A stretch of 64,000 bases of DNA from Bacillus salipaludis (GCF_004358205.1 NZ_SMYO01000010.1:124001-188000); one strand, 5' to 3'; shown: positions 17,865-27,205, counted from the stretch's first letter. Translations and numbers: made by a program. Notes: generated by a model from the letters alone, not told the origin.

Positions 17865-18950
17865 ATGCTTGAGAAGGGTAAAATTTCACCTCATCAATTT
17901 ACAATAATGGTTGCATCATTTATCGTCGGCGGCAGTATTTTGTATGTCCCATCCGGGCTTATACATAGTGCGAAACAAGATGCATGGCTAGCAAATATTC
18001 TTGCGGTCGGTTTGGGACTATTACTGGTATTACTATTCAATACACTAGGAAGTCGTTTTCCAACGATGAACCTTGCTGAGTATAGCGAAAAAATATTTGG
18101 AAAACCGCTTGGAAAAATCATTTCTCTTCTCTATTTTACTTATTTTTTTCTTAGTACTGCCAATTTTGTTCGACAGATCGGTGATTTCGTTATCATACAG
18201 ATCCTGCCGGATACCCCTATTCTTGCGATTCATTTTCTTTTTATCATCATTATTATAATGGGCGTCCGTTATGGACTTGAACCTTTTTCACGCGCTTTTG
18301 AAATTTTCTTTCCATTTATTTTGTTACTTTTTATTATCTTCATCATTTCAATTTTCCCGATGTTTCAATTCCAGCAATTACAGCCAATATTAGGAAATGG
18401 AATGAAGCCTGTAATAGGAACAGCAATTAAATCCCTTGGAACACCTTATTTGCAATTAGTGTTGTTTTTAATGGTCTTCCCTGCTGTAAACCAAACAACA
18501 ATCGCAAAAAAGTCCTTTATGCTTGGAACAGTAATAGGTGGAAGTGTGTTGTCACTGGTTACAATGGTTAGTATTTTGTGCCTTGGAACTTATTTTTCTG
18601 AAAGTCAGCAATTTGTAAGTTATGTCCTAGCACTAAAAATCAATATTGGCGGCATTTGGCAGCGTATTGAAGCAGTTATGGCATTCATATGGTTCACGAC
18701 AACTTATATTAAAATCACACTTTATTTTTATGCATCGGTTTTATGTATGGGTCAAATTTTAAAACTTAAAGAATTTAAATGTTTAACTTTTCCACTAGGG
18801 TTCATCACGCTTATTCTCTCCCTTATTGTCAATAAGAATATTGTTGAGTCAGATCAGCAAGCTGAATGGTGGACAGCATTTTCCCTCCCTTTTGGTCTTT
18901 TTATTCCGCTATTATTGCTGGTCGTGGGAATGGTTAGAAAAAAGCGCTAG
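17865..18950 (+). CDS. Spore germination permease, GerAB family (B subunit 3)
   Basis: A 361-residue germination permease (KISPHQFTIMVASFIVGGSI, AKQDAWLANILAVG, IGGIWQRIEAVMAFIWF) with about ten membrane segments, last gene of the C-C-B operon. SD GAGGA with 6-nt spacing before ATG. Together with the A gene 4 kb upstream it may complete a receptor; which B pairs with which C cannot be read from sequence. Confidence 0.92.
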   Translation: MLEKGKISPHQFTIMVASFIVGGSILYVPSGLIHSAKQDAWLANILAVGLGLLLVLLFNTLGSRFPTMNLAEYSEKIFGKPLGKIISLLYFTYFFLSTANFVRQIGDFVIIQILPDTPILAIHFLFIIIIIMGVRYGLEPFSRAFEIFFPFILLLFIIFIISIFPMFQFQQLQPILGNGMKPVIGTAIKSLGTPYLQLVLFLMVFPAVNQTTIAKKSFMLGTVIGGSVLSLVTMVSILCLGTYFSESQQFVSYVLALKINIGGIWQRIEAVMAFIWFTTTYIKITLYFYASVLCMGQILKLKEFKCLTFPLGFITLILSLIVNKNIVESDQQAEWWTAFSLPFGLFIPLLLLVVGMVRKKR

Positions 18951-18992
18951 TTCCACTTATTCGTTTACCACATTTGCTTACATCGATATACT

Positions 18993-19029
18993 CAAAAGGC
19001 ATCCGCAAATTTACCGCGGATGCCTTTCT
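18993..19029. terminator. Bidirectional terminator between ger operon and ilvE
   Basis: Hairpin AAAGGCATCCGC/GCGGATGCCTTT with T-rich flanks between convergent genes. Confidence 0.88.
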
Positions 19030-19051
19030 TTAAATTTAGAAATAATTACGC

Positions 19052-20122
19052 TTATACTCTAACTGTCCAGCCAAATGGGTCAGGTTCAGTTCCATTTTGA
19101 ATTCCGGTTAAGGAATCATATAGTTTTTGAGATAATGTACCGATTTCACCATTATTAACAATCATTTTTTCGTTTTTCCATAGTAGTTCCCCAATTGGTG
19201 AAATAACAGCTGCTGTTCCTGTCCCGAAAGCTTCCTCTAGAGTACCTTCATGACATGCCTGCTGAATTTCCTCGATTGAAATTTTCCGTTCAACCACCGG
19301 TACATTCCAATATTTTAAAAGCTCAATAATTGATTTTCTAGTGATTCCTTCTAAAATGCTGCCATTTAATTCAGGGGTAACAACCTCTCCATTGATTTTA
19401 AAGAAGATATTCATACTTCCGACTTCTTCAATGTAGCGCTGTTCTTTCCCGTCCAGCCAAAGCACCTGGGAGTATCCATTCTGATAAGCAATTTCTCCAG
19501 CCTTTAAACTGCTTGCATAGTTACCAGCTGTTTTCGCATTCCCTGTTCCACCTTTTACTGCACGAACATACTCACTTTCAACCGCAATTTTAACCGGGTT
19601 AATTCCTTCTTTATAATAAGCACCTACTGGTGAAAGAATAATCATAAATCGGTAATTTTTGGAAGGTGAAACCCCAAGATGTGGTTCTATTGCAATCATA
19701 AATGGACGAACATAAAGGGATGTGCCTTCAACCCCAGGAATCCACTCCCGGTCAATGCTGATCAATTGCTTTAATGCGCTTAATGCCAATTCCTCATCAA
19801 TTGACGGCATGCATAATCGGTCATTTGAACGATTTAACCTTTTCATATTTTCATCAGGTCTGAATAACAAAACCTGCTCATCTTTTGTTAAATAGGCTTT
19901 TAGTCCTTCAAAAACTGTTTGACCATAATGAAAAACCATTGCCGCAGGATCGAGAGTGATTGGTTGATAAGGAATAATTTGCGGATCATGCCAGCCCGTT
20001 CCCTCTGTGTAGTCCCAGACAAACATATGGTCCGTAAAGACCGTTCCAAACACAAGGTTGTCAAAGTCTGGTTTTTGTTTTCTTGTTGAACTAAGTGTAA
20101 CTTCAATTTGTAATTCTTTCAT
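19052..20122 (-). CDS. ilvE: Branched-chain amino acid aminotransferase
   Basis: A 356-residue fold-type IV PLP aminotransferase of the large (about 360 aa) BCAT group, which interconverts Val/Leu/Ile and their 2-oxo acids. The motif GTGNAKTAGNYASSLKA carries the PLP-binding lysine. Also diagnostic are VFHYGQTVFEGLKAY near residue 65, SLYVRPFMIA, and EEAFGTGTAAVISPIG. AGGAG lies 8 nt before the ATG. It is a single gene, with a convergent ger operon downstream and about 210 bp upstream that is too short for, and shows no sign of, a T-box leader. Confidence 0.94.
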   Translation of the reverse strand: MKELQIEVTLSSTRKQKPDFDNLVFGTVFTDHMFVWDYTEGTGWHDPQIIPYQPITLDPAAMVFHYGQTVFEGLKAYLTKDEQVLLFRPDENMKRLNRSNDRLCMPSIDEELALSALKQLISIDREWIPGVEGTSLYVRPFMIAIEPHLGVSPSKNYRFMIILSPVGAYYKEGINPVKIAVESEYVRAVKGGTGNAKTAGNYASSLKAGEIAYQNGYSQVLWLDGKEQRYIEEVGSMNIFFKINGEVVTPELNGSILEGITRKSIIELLKYWNVPVVERKISIEEIQQACHEGTLEEAFGTGTAAVISPIGELLWKNEKMIVNNGEIGTLSQKLYDSLTGIQNGTEPDPFGWTVRV

Positions 20123-20333
20123 CTTCCTATCTCCTATCCAGGTTCCTATCCTACCATTAATCTTTTATCATGAATTATATTTACATAATAATGATAATCT
20201 TATGACTATTTTACAACATTTAATTCATTTCGTGTTAAAAAATAAATCAAACTAAAATTAATAGTTTTTGGAAAAAGAAAAAAGAGCAGACACACTCCAT
20301 AAATACGTGAGAAATTAAATTCTTCTCCCTATT

Positions 20334-20891
20334 TTACTCATATTTCGAACGATCAATCACAGCGGTGTAGATTAAATAGATGACTAAGCAAATGGCCGTT
20401 GTCAAAAATCCCCAGCCAAGAGTTAACTGATCAATAATCAAATAGTTATTACATACTTGCACGGGTGTTTCAATATATAACAAACCCATGCCAAAATATT
20501 TAACAGTAAAAATGATAATAACAGTGTTTTTTCCCATCACACTAAGTTTTTTCCAACTATCACGAAGCGAGATTCCTCCAATGAATGGCAAACTGATAAA
20601 TTTAAATATTTCAGCGCTCTGGATTGTTAAGGTTTCATCCATGGTTTTCGGGATCGTCCAATAAACAGCAACGATTAAAAATAACATAATTCCCGGAATA
20701 CCATTGCCATTCCACTTTTCAAAAAAACGAGGGAATTTTATTTGAAATAATCGTGCCATTAAAAATCCTGAAAAGACCAAAAGCGGCATTTGCATATGCA
20801 TATGGACAATCATAATCGACTCTAAAAAATGAGCAACAGGGGGAATCATTAAGGTTATATATAAAAGCAAACCATAAATAAACTGTTTCAT
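20334..20891 (-). CDS. Unknown six-TM membrane protein of the ba3 oxidase cluster
   Basis: A 185-residue protein with about six membrane segments, an early His/Met-rich segment (SIMIVHMHMQMPLLVF) and a short polar C-terminus (DRSKYE). No family was recognised. Its SD (GGGGGAG) lies inside the end of the SCO gene and its ATG is 3 nt after the SCO stop, so the two are translationally coupled. The His/Met-rich helix end and the link to a copper chaperone make a role in copper delivery or oxidase assembly a reasonable guess, no more. Confidence 0.75.
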   Translation of the reverse strand: MKQFIYGLLLYITLMIPPVAHFLESIMIVHMHMQMPLLVFSGFLMARLFQIKFPRFFEKWNGNGIPGIMLFLIVAVYWTIPKTMDETLTIQSAEIFKFISLPFIGGISLRDSWKKLSVMGKNTVIIIFTVKYFGMGLLYIETPVQVCNNYLIIDQLTLGWGFLTTAICLVIYLIYTAVIDRSKYE

Positions 20892-20894
20892 TGA

Positions 20895-21536
20895 TTACTC
20901 CCCCGTTTTATTTTCAAGTATGTTTTCAAGTGTTCTTGCTGCTTCATTAATTTTTTTAAAATCCATTACATTGACTAAACTGCCCTTCGGATCCACTAAG
21001 TAAAATGCAGTATTATGAGTAAAATTCCCCTTTCCATCAGGAATGACAATCACTCCAAACTCTTTTAACAAGGCATCCAGCTCCGCCTTGTTTGGAATTC
21101 TCGCCATCCTCCATGTTTCCCCATCACTATGAAAGGCGTTCTTATATCTGTCCAAGGCAGCAGGGTCATCCCTTGTTGGATCAAAACTGATACTTAAGAA
21201 AACAATGTCCCGACCGATATATTTCTTCGGCAGCTTTTGATAAACCTGAGACATGTTCATTTCTAATTGCGGACAAACACTCGTACATGATGTATATAAA
21301 AATGTAATAAATACATATTTTCCTTCAAATTCAGAAATTGAATATTTCCTTCCATTGCTATCCTCTAAGGTAACATTGGGGAATTTCGGTTTATTTTCGA
21401 TTAGTTTATTTATTCTTGCTGTTTCGGCAGTAAATGCATGAAACCCATCTGTACCTGCGTAGAACAAAACAAAACCAAATATGATAACAATAGAAACTGC
21501 TACTTTACTATGCCAATGCTTGATCACGGAGATCAC
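20895..21536 (-). CDS. SCO1/SenC-family copper chaperone for cytochrome oxidase
   Basis: A 213-residue protein with an N-terminal membrane anchor (about residues 12-28) and a thioredoxin-like extracytoplasmic domain. The Cu-binding CxxxC is at residues 84 and 88 (TSCTSVCP), and the conserved histidine is in NFTHNTAFYLVDPKG. SCO proteins load CuA of cytochrome c oxidase subunit II. It lies downstream of the ba3 oxidase genes behind a small hairpin. Two in-frame GTG starts are possible (21536 and 21527); the first has AAGG at 8 nt, the second GGGAAGTG at 6 nt. Confidence 0.92.
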   Translation of the reverse strand: MISVIKHWHSKVAVSIVIIFGFVLFYAGTDGFHAFTAETARINKLIENKPKFPNVTLEDSNGRKYSISEFEGKYVFITFLYTSCTSVCPQLEMNMSQVYQKLPKKYIGRDIVFLSISFDPTRDDPAALDRYKNAFHSDGETWRMARIPNKAELDALLKEFGVIVIPDGKGNFTHNTAFYLVDPKGSLVNVMDFKKINEAARTLENILENKTGE

Positions 21537-21583
21537 TTCCCAAACCTTTTGTTTTTACCTTTGTGCTTTTTCCGATAGAGTAG

Positions 21584-21618
21584 AAAGAGATAGCCCAACC
21601 CTCGAGCTATCTCTTTTT
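21584..21618 (-). terminator. Hairpin between oxidase subunit I and SCO genes (possible attenuator)
   Basis: 11-bp stem AAAGAGATAGC/GCTATCTCTTT. The minus-strand T tract is short, so it may only reduce read-through into the SCO gene. Confidence 0.55.
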
Positions 21619-21629
21619 CAACCTGCTTT

Positions 21630-23327
21630 TTACCAAGTTCTAAATGGTGGTGAACCCGGAGGTGCGTTTACAATAAATTCAGTTAACGGGATGACATAGG
21701 CCATCGCAACAACAATTAGCATGATGACAATCCATAGTCCCCAACGCTCTGTTATATAAGGGGTTTTAGTTGCGTTTTCTTCCTCTTCGGCAATTGGAAA
21801 TTCAGTTTCACCTTTTGGCGCCAAGAACATCATATTAAATACGGCAACTACTTGGAGAATAACACCAATCATTAACAATGTTCCGCCAATTGCCAAGAAA
21901 AGCAGATACGGGCTCCAGCTTAATGCTGTTGCATTGTCACCATAGGTCGTAAAAGAAGTTCTCCGTGGAGAACCGAGTAAACCTACCCAGTGCATGGCTC
22001 CTGACATACAAACCATTCCAATGGTCCAAACCCAAGTTTGGATCAAGCCTAATCGATTGATTTGCGGAGTTAGAACACGTTTTGAGATATATGGAACTAA
22101 CCAATAACTAATGCCAAAGAAAGTCATGACAACAGACATTCCGAGAGTTAAGTGGAAGTGTCCTACGATCCACATTGTATTATGAACTACTTGGTCTAAC
22201 TGGTTTGTGCTTTGGGCAATTCCCCCAGCACCAGCTGGAATAAAGGCAACCATCGCGATAAATGGAGCAAGGAAGCGAACATCTTTCCAAGGCATCATTT
22301 TATACCAGCCAACTAGTCCTTTTCCGCCTTTCTTTCTTGCAGTACGTTCAAATACCGCAAACAATGCGAATGCAGTCATTAAAGATGGGAATCCAATTGC
22401 TAAACTCATAAATACGTGCATGAATTTAATGGATTCTTTAATACCAGGGTCAACAATTTGATGGTGGAATCCACCGGTAATATTCATGATGACTAATGCA
22501 ATTATAACAACACGGGTTAATACGTCACTCCAGCGTTTACCGCCGATAATTTTCGGAACACAGACATACCATGCAGAAGTTGCAGTTAAATACCAGATGT
22601 TCACCAATGTGTGTCCAAATGCCCAGAAGAGTGTACGAGCCACCATAACGTTAATCGTCTTAACCCATCCGAATGACCAAGGGATAATCATGACGATTAC
22701 TTCGATCGCTACTGGCAGGGTACCAAAGAATAAAAGAACGAAAACTCCCGTTGCAAAGTATGAAAGAATGGGAACATGCTGTCCTTTGTGATTCTTTCTC
22801 CAATTAGCCACTTGGATAAAGGCTCCAAATGCGCACGTCCAAACGCCTACAACAATTAATGCTAATCCAATATAAAACATTGGTGCAGCCGCCATTGGAG
22901 GATAGAAGGTGTACATGACAGATGCATCGCCCATGATGATCGGAATAACAGCTAAAACAAATCCAATAATTTTCAATCCAAAGCCAATCCAGGCCATCAT
23001 TCTTACTTTCGGCAGAAGCCCGCCTAAGTTATGTGATAGTGCTGCATAGAAATAGCCAATGGTAAAGAATGCTGTTAAAACAACTACTAATAATAATCCA
23101 TGTGCGGTTAAAACTTGATAATAGTTCACCCATGATGGCAATTCCAGTAGTCCTGCACGATTCAGTCCTTGTACAAGTCCTAAAATACCACCGAGAAGTA
23201 TTGCAGCAAACGCGACAAATATATATGATTTTGACAGCCTTGCATCCTCAAGGCTAATCCCCATTACTTTGTTAATTTTTCCATTTACTGTTTTTGAATA
23301 TCCAGTTTGCGGTATCCCTGTTTCCAC
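21630..23327 (-). CDS. ba3-type cytochrome c oxidase subunit I
   Basis: A 565-residue heme-copper oxidase catalytic subunit of the B (ba3) family. About 13 TM helices carry the heme/CuB histidines, for example in LTAHGLLLVVVLTAF, FWAFGHTLVNIWYL with the CuB site, and HVFMSLAIGFPS and MWIVGHFHLTLGMSV near the heme ligands. Subunits of this class reduce O2 to water at the cytoplasmic membrane and pump protons. It starts at GTG with SD AAAGGAGG. It is third in the order 2A-II-I (14-nt spacing from subunit II). Confidence 0.93.
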   Translation of the reverse strand: METGIPQTGYSKTVNGKINKVMGISLEDARLSKSYIFVAFAAILLGGILGLVQGLNRAGLLELPSWVNYYQVLTAHGLLLVVVLTAFFTIGYFYAALSHNLGGLLPKVRMMAWIGFGLKIIGFVLAVIPIIMGDASVMYTFYPPMAAAPMFYIGLALIVVGVWTCAFGAFIQVANWRKNHKGQHVPILSYFATGVFVLLFFGTLPVAIEVIVMIIPWSFGWVKTINVMVARTLFWAFGHTLVNIWYLTATSAWYVCVPKIIGGKRWSDVLTRVVIIALVIMNITGGFHHQIVDPGIKESIKFMHVFMSLAIGFPSLMTAFALFAVFERTARKKGGKGLVGWYKMMPWKDVRFLAPFIAMVAFIPAGAGGIAQSTNQLDQVVHNTMWIVGHFHLTLGMSVVMTFFGISYWLVPYISKRVLTPQINRLGLIQTWVWTIGMVCMSGAMHWVGLLGSPRRTSFTTYGDNATALSWSPYLLFLAIGGTLLMIGVILQVVAVFNMMFLAPKGETEFPIAEEEENATKTPYITERWGLWIVIMLIVVAMAYVIPLTEFIVNAPPGSPPFRTW

Positions 23328-23341
23328 TTTACTTCCCTCCT

Positions 23342-23809
23342 TTATTTCACCTTAATCGTTGTACTCATCATTTGGTGGCCGGCTCCACAATACTCATTAC
23401 ATAAAACTAAATAGGTACCCGGTTTTTCAAATTTTTGTGAGATTTTTTGAATATGTCCCGGTACAATCATTGTGTTTAAGTTTGTTTCTGCCACTTCGAA
23501 TCCGTGAACCACATCTTTTGAGGTTAGGGTAAAATGTACAGTAGATCCAGCAGGTACTTCGATATTTCCAGAATTAAAGCTAAAAGCTTGTAACGTCATT
23601 ACGACTTCGTATTCTTTTTCGCCTATTTGCTTAATACCCGGTTTATCGAATGGCGCTGTTTGATCTACTTTTTGAGGGTCAATCGTTTCCATATTACTTG
23701 GTGGTCCCATTTCCAAGGCAAATGCTTGATATCCGGTAATTAACATAAAAATCATTATCATTCCGAAGCTTAAGGTAAGCCATATTTTTTCATCAAGATG
23801 CATCTTCAT
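23342..23809 (-). CDS. ba3-type cytochrome c oxidase subunit II (CuA)
   Basis: A 155-residue short subunit II with one N-terminal TM helix and a cupredoxin domain. The CuA motif CNEYCGAGHQMM occupies residues 137-148, with the upstream His in VVHGFEVAE. The short form with a single TM is typical for ba3 oxidases, which rely on the separate 2A peptide for the second helix; that gene lies directly upstream. A GTG at 23818 is in frame, but AGGGG lies 8 nt before the ATG at 23809. Confidence 0.93.
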   Translation of the reverse strand: MKMHLDEKIWLTLSFGMIMIFMLITGYQAFALEMGPPSNMETIDPQKVDQTAPFDKPGIKQIGEKEYEVVMTLQAFSFNSGNIEVPAGSTVHFTLTSKDVVHGFEVAETNLNTMIVPGHIQKISQKFEKPGTYLVLCNEYCGAGHQMMSTTIKVK

Positions 23810-23821
23810 TTTTTTCACCCC

Positions 23822-23959
23822 TTATACTCTGGACATATAGAGCCCATATAATAGTAAATAAGTTGCAAGAATGACCACTCCAACGACACCAACGGAAATC
23901 CATGTTCCTTTTAGTGGTGCCTCCTGCTCTTTTTTCTGGTTAACTTTTTTAACTCCCAC
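23822..23959 (-). CDS. Cytochrome c oxidase subunit 2A (single-TM peptide)
   Basis: A 45-residue peptide starting at GTG (SD AAAGGGG 10 nt upstream, in-frame TAG just before). After a charged N-terminus (KKVNQKKEQEAP) comes LKGTWISVGVVGVV and a single TM helix ending LYGLYMSRV, the typical pattern of ba3 oxidase subunit IIa. It supplies the helix missing from the one-TM subunit II. It is first in the oxidase operon, 12 nt before subunit II. Confidence 0.85.
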   Translation of the reverse strand: MGVKKVNQKKEQEAPLKGTWISVGVVGVVILATYLLLYGLYMSRV

Positions 23960-24285
23960 CTAAAATCAACCCCTTTTTGTTTTCTTACATACATCTTAGT
24001 TTGGAATTCATTTTACAGATATGAGTTGAATCACACATTGATTGTAATTCTCAGCTAGCTTGGAAAAATGAGGGGATTTTTTAATTTTCGAGGATATTTA
24101 TTCTCTTTAACCGGGGTAGACCAAAGCCGCGTTATTACACGTTTTTAAGACTTTTTAAGGTGATAATATTATTAAAAGAAAAGTAAATTGGTTCTCGTTT
24201 GCAAAATTGACAAATTGATGAACAATAATTTTGAAGATCGTTGGAGGACTTTTTTAACACGTTTTTTGTCCTGATCACAGGGGGC
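23960..24285. other. Intergenic region upstream of the oxidase operon
   Basis: About 326 bp, AT-rich, without a supported gene; it should carry the oxidase promoter on the minus strand. The repeat array begins at its right end. Confidence 0.3.
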
Positions 24286-24540
24286 GGCTCTTGATTCCCA
24301 TGTTAGTGAAATTTAAGAGGTCTCGGGCATCTAGAAAGACTCTTGATTCCCATGTCTGTGAAATTCAAGCTTCCACGGGCACCGAGGACGGCTCTTGATT
24401 CCCATGTTAGTGAAATTTAAGAGGTCACGGGCATCAAGAAAAACTCTTGATTCCCATGTCTGTGAAATTTAAGCATCCACGGGCACCGAGGACTGCTCTT
24501 GATTCCCGTATAAGTGAATATTCCTATCCGCAGGGCAATT
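24286..24540. repeat. Tandem array, five 52-bp units in an alternating A-B pattern
   Basis: The word CTTGATTCCC recurs with starts exactly 52 bp apart (TTGATT at 24291, 24343, 24395, 24447, 24499). Units 1 and 3 share TTAGTGAAATTTAAGAGGTC; units 2 and 4 share CTGTGAAATT followed by AAGC and CCACGGGCACCGAGGAC. The fifth copy decays after its first third. The higher-order period is therefore 104 bp. Each unit has weak dyad symmetry (CTCTT...AAGAG or CTTGA...TCAAG) and ends in CGGGCA. No spacer-like variable segments are present. Confidence 0.92.
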
Positions 24541-24566
24541 AAACCACTAACTTTCCATCTCACAAC

Positions 24567-24604
24567 AAAAAGGCCCTATCAATATAAATTGATAAGACCT
24601 TTTC
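24567..24604 (-). terminator. Rho-independent terminator of ctaB
   Basis: Hairpin around TATCAAT/ATTGATA with AAGG/CCTT ends and a T5 tract on the minus strand, abutting the ctaB stop. Confidence 0.82.
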
Positions 24605-24605
24605 T

Positions 24606-25511
24606 TTACTTAAATATCGGCAATGTCACAATAATCATTAAGAGATACATGATCGTTATATAATTGACTGAATAAAGAAATACGAAATGAGCCCATTTAT
24701 GGTCATTTTTAGTGAAAAACCCGGAAATACTCACACCAAGCCACCCTAAATTAAGCAGTGTGGCAATCACAATAAAGGATACGCCAAGCGACCCTAAATA
24801 AAATGGCAATGGCAACAAACAGGCACTATAAACAAAAATTTGCCGCTTCGTCATTTCAAATCCACGAACCACAGGAAGCATCGCAACGCCTGCTGCTTTA
24901 TATTCATTATATTTCTTCATTGCAATTGCAAAGGTATGCGGCATTTGAAAAATAAATAAAATCAGAAATAAAATAATCGGTACGATATGATAACTAGTTT
25001 CAATCGTTGTCCAGCCGATTACTGGAGAAACGGCACCTGAAATAGCACCAATTACAGTATTAAGCGTATATTTCCGTTTTGACCACATCGTATACAAGAT
25101 AACATAAGTAAACCAACCGATAAATGCCCAAATAGCTGCTTCAATGGAGGTAAAAAGTAAAAGAGCTAAACCAAGTACGGTTAAAATGATTCCCATTGCC
25201 AGTACCGCTTTCAGTGAAAAATGCCCCGTTACGGTTGGACGATTTTTCGTTCTGTCCATTACAGAATCAATATCAACATCATACCAGTTATTGATAATAA
25301 GCGCTCCGGCCATTACCAATGTGCTGCCAATCATGGTTAGTAAAAATAACCCCCAATGATTGGTTAATGATTCATTGGTAAAATAAAGTGCCAGCCAAAA
25401 CCCAGTAAAAACAGGAAGTACATTTGCGATTAACACCGGTGCCTTTATAATCAACCTTAAATCCGCAAACAAAGTAGAAGTATTTCGTTCTTTCGCTAAA
25501 ATAGTGTTCAT
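24606..25511 (-). CDS. ctaB: Protoheme IX farnesyltransferase (heme O synthase)
   Basis: A 301-residue UbiA-family prenyltransferase with about nine TM helices that adds a farnesyl group to heme B. The prenyl-diphosphate binding motif NNWYDVDIDSVMDRTKNRPT is in the first third, with the second Asp-rich-type loop YNEYKAAGVAMLP. It is a single gene with SD GAGGACGG. It is near the ba3 oxidase operon on the same strand but separated from it by the repeat array; CtaB would provide heme O as precursor of the oxidase heme. Confidence 0.94.
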   Translation of the reverse strand: MNTILAKERNTSTLFADLRLIIKAPVLIANVLPVFTGFWLALYFTNESLTNHWGLFLLTMIGSTLVMAGALIINNWYDVDIDSVMDRTKNRPTVTGHFSLKAVLAMGIILTVLGLALLLFTSIEAAIWAFIGWFTYVILYTMWSKRKYTLNTVIGAISGAVSPVIGWTTIETSYHIVPIILFLILFIFQMPHTFAIAMKKYNEYKAAGVAMLPVVRGFEMTKRQIFVYSACLLPLPFYLGSLGVSFIVIATLLNLGWLGVSISGFFTKNDHKWAHFVFLYSVNYITIMYLLMIIVTLPIFK

Positions 25512-25707
25512 TTAAAACCGTCCTCTAGTAAGTGTTGGAAGAAATTAACATTAAAATCGAAGCTAAAATAAATAGTCACTCCTCCATAGTAACATATTTT
25601 AATTCAAGGCTCTCTATATTCTGTTTCTAACATCCCCACCATTTTCCAATGTTGTGACTTTGGATATGATAAAATGATCAAGAGATTATTAGTAAAGGAA
25701 GATGAAT

Positions 25708-26235
25708 ATGGGTATCCATTATGAAGTTATTTCTGAAGATAATATTAGTTGCATTAAACATTTATGCAATGAATTAATGACTTTTCAAAAATCTAAATCT
25801 TATATTCATACTGAGCTGTTTGATAGTATGAATTTTGAAACAAGGATGGTCCCATCAGTTAAAAATGCAAAAGCAAACTATATTGTGGCAGCTAAAGATG
25901 ATGAGAAAATTGTAGGATATGTATACTGCAATATTTCACGAAAGGAAACATATTCGAATGATTTTGCTACCTTTTTTGACCTTGATTCTATAAAAGATGA
26001 GGATGTAGGCTGTCTCTCACAGTTTTATATAAAAGAAGACTACCGGAATATGGGCATTGGTTCCGTTTTATTCAAAAAATCGATGGATTGGTTGCATTCC
26101 TTTCCTTCCATCACTGATTTGTTTATCTTCGTATCAAATGGAAACGACAATGCCTTAAAATTCTACCAGAATAAAGGCTTCAAAATCAGTCATCAAATTC
26201 TTGATGGGTTTATTACAGTATTGAAAAATACTTAG
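25708..26235 (+). CDS. GNAT family N-acetyltransferase
   Basis: A 175-residue acetyl-CoA-dependent N-acyltransferase. The CoA-binding motif A is LSQFYIKEDYRNMGIGSVLF, followed by the NDNALKFYQNKGFK motif B region. The acceptor is unknown. AAAGGA is 8 nt before the ATG at 25708; an ATG two codons earlier is too close to the SD. It is a single gene with a bidirectional terminator shared with the convergent glutaminase. Confidence 0.88.
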   Translation: MGIHYEVISEDNISCIKHLCNELMTFQKSKSYIHTELFDSMNFETRMVPSVKNAKANYIVAAKDDEKIVGYVYCNISRKETYSNDFATFFDLDSIKDEDVGCLSQFYIKEDYRNMGIGSVLFKKSMDWLHSFPSITDLFIFVSNGNDNALKFYQNKGFKISHQILDGFITVLKNT

Positions 26236-26246
26236 GATATGATAGT

Positions 26247-26277
26247 AACAAAGGCATGGTTACACCATGCCTTTGTT
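26247..26277. terminator. Bidirectional terminator between GNAT gene and glsA
   Basis: Perfect 13-bp stem AACAAAGGCATGG and its complement around TTACA between convergent genes. Confidence 0.9.
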
Positions 26278-27205
26278 AAAACATACTCAACCGATAATTT
26301 TTTGATAAAAGTTCTAATAGTCTGATCCCTGCAATGCTGTTTCCTTTTTCATCCAATGCAGGACCAAAAATTCCGATTCCAAATTTTCCTGGAACAGCTC
26401 CCATGATCCCACCGGAAACACCACTTTTTGCGGGAATCCCAATTTTTATAGCGAATTCACCTGAAGCATTATACATTCCGCACGTTACCATAAAGGTTTT
26501 ACAAATACGGGCAACATCATCTGGCATAATCCTTTTCCCTGTAAGTGGATCGACACCATCCATCGCAAAAATCATTCCAATCCTTGCTAAATCCAAACAG
26601 TTCATTTCAACGGCACACTGCTTTGTGTATAAATCGAGTAATGTCTCGACATCCTCTTGAATGATTTTATGCTGCTTTAAGAAATAACATAATGCACGAT
26701 TTAAATTAGCTGTTTCAAATTCGGAACGGGCTACTCTCTCACAATAGCCAATAGTATCGTCCCCGATCAATTCGCGGATAAATGTTAATAGCCGATGAAA
26801 CCTCTCCTCTACAGTATCCCCTTTAATCATATGTGTCACGACAAGGGCCCCAGCGTTGATCATTGGGTTTAACGGTTTGGCTGGGGCCATCGTCTCCAAT
26901 TTTGCAATTGAATTGAACGGGTCTCCGGTTGGTTCCATCCCCACCCGCTCAAACACATAAGGAGAGCCTCTTTCCATTAGAACAAGTGCTAGGCTAATAA
27001 CCTTCGAGATACTTTGCAATGTAAACTTTTTATCTATATCTCCAGCTGAGATACATCTTCCGTCAGGATAGTTAATCGCAATGGACAAATCGTTAGGGTT
27101 CGCTTTTCCTAGCTCAGGTATATAGTCTGCAACCTTACCGTAATTTGTACATACTTTTGCTTCTTTTACCAATAGCTTTAATTCGTCACTTGATTGACAT
27201 GGCAT
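26276..27205 (-). CDS. glsA: Glutaminase A
   Basis: A 309-residue serine-dependent beta-lactamase-like glutaminase that converts glutamine to glutamate and ammonia. The catalytic S-x-x-K motif is in [11 protein letters not shown], with further landmarks [10 protein letters not shown] and [26 protein letters not shown]. Length matches Bacillus glutaminases. In-frame starts exist at 27232 (TTG) and 27211; GGGTG lies 6 nt before the ATG at 27205. The gene is monocistronic. Confidence 0.94.
   Translation of the reverse strand: MPCQSSDELKLLVKEAKVCTNYGKVADYIPELGKANPNDLSIAINYPDGRCISAGDIDKKFTLQSISKVISLALVLMERGSPYVFERVGMEPTGDPFNSIAKLETMAPAKPLNPMINAGALVVTHMIKGDTVEERFHRLLTFIRELIGDDTIGYCERVARSEFETANLNRALCYFLKQHKIIQEDVETLLDLYTKQCAVEMNCLDLARIGMIFAMDGVDPLTGKRIMPDDVARICKTFMVTCGMYNASGEFAIKIGIPAKSGVSGGIMGAVPGKFGIGIFGPALDEKGNSIAGIRLLELLSKNYRLSMF

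Noticed and set aside
20123..20333. T-box riboswitch upstream of ilvE
   Set aside because: Only about 210 bp are available and no T-box sequence or terminator/antiterminator pair is visible.
24286..24540. Possible CRISPR array
   Set aside because: Units are contiguous 52-bp repeats with no unique spacers and no cas genes nearby.
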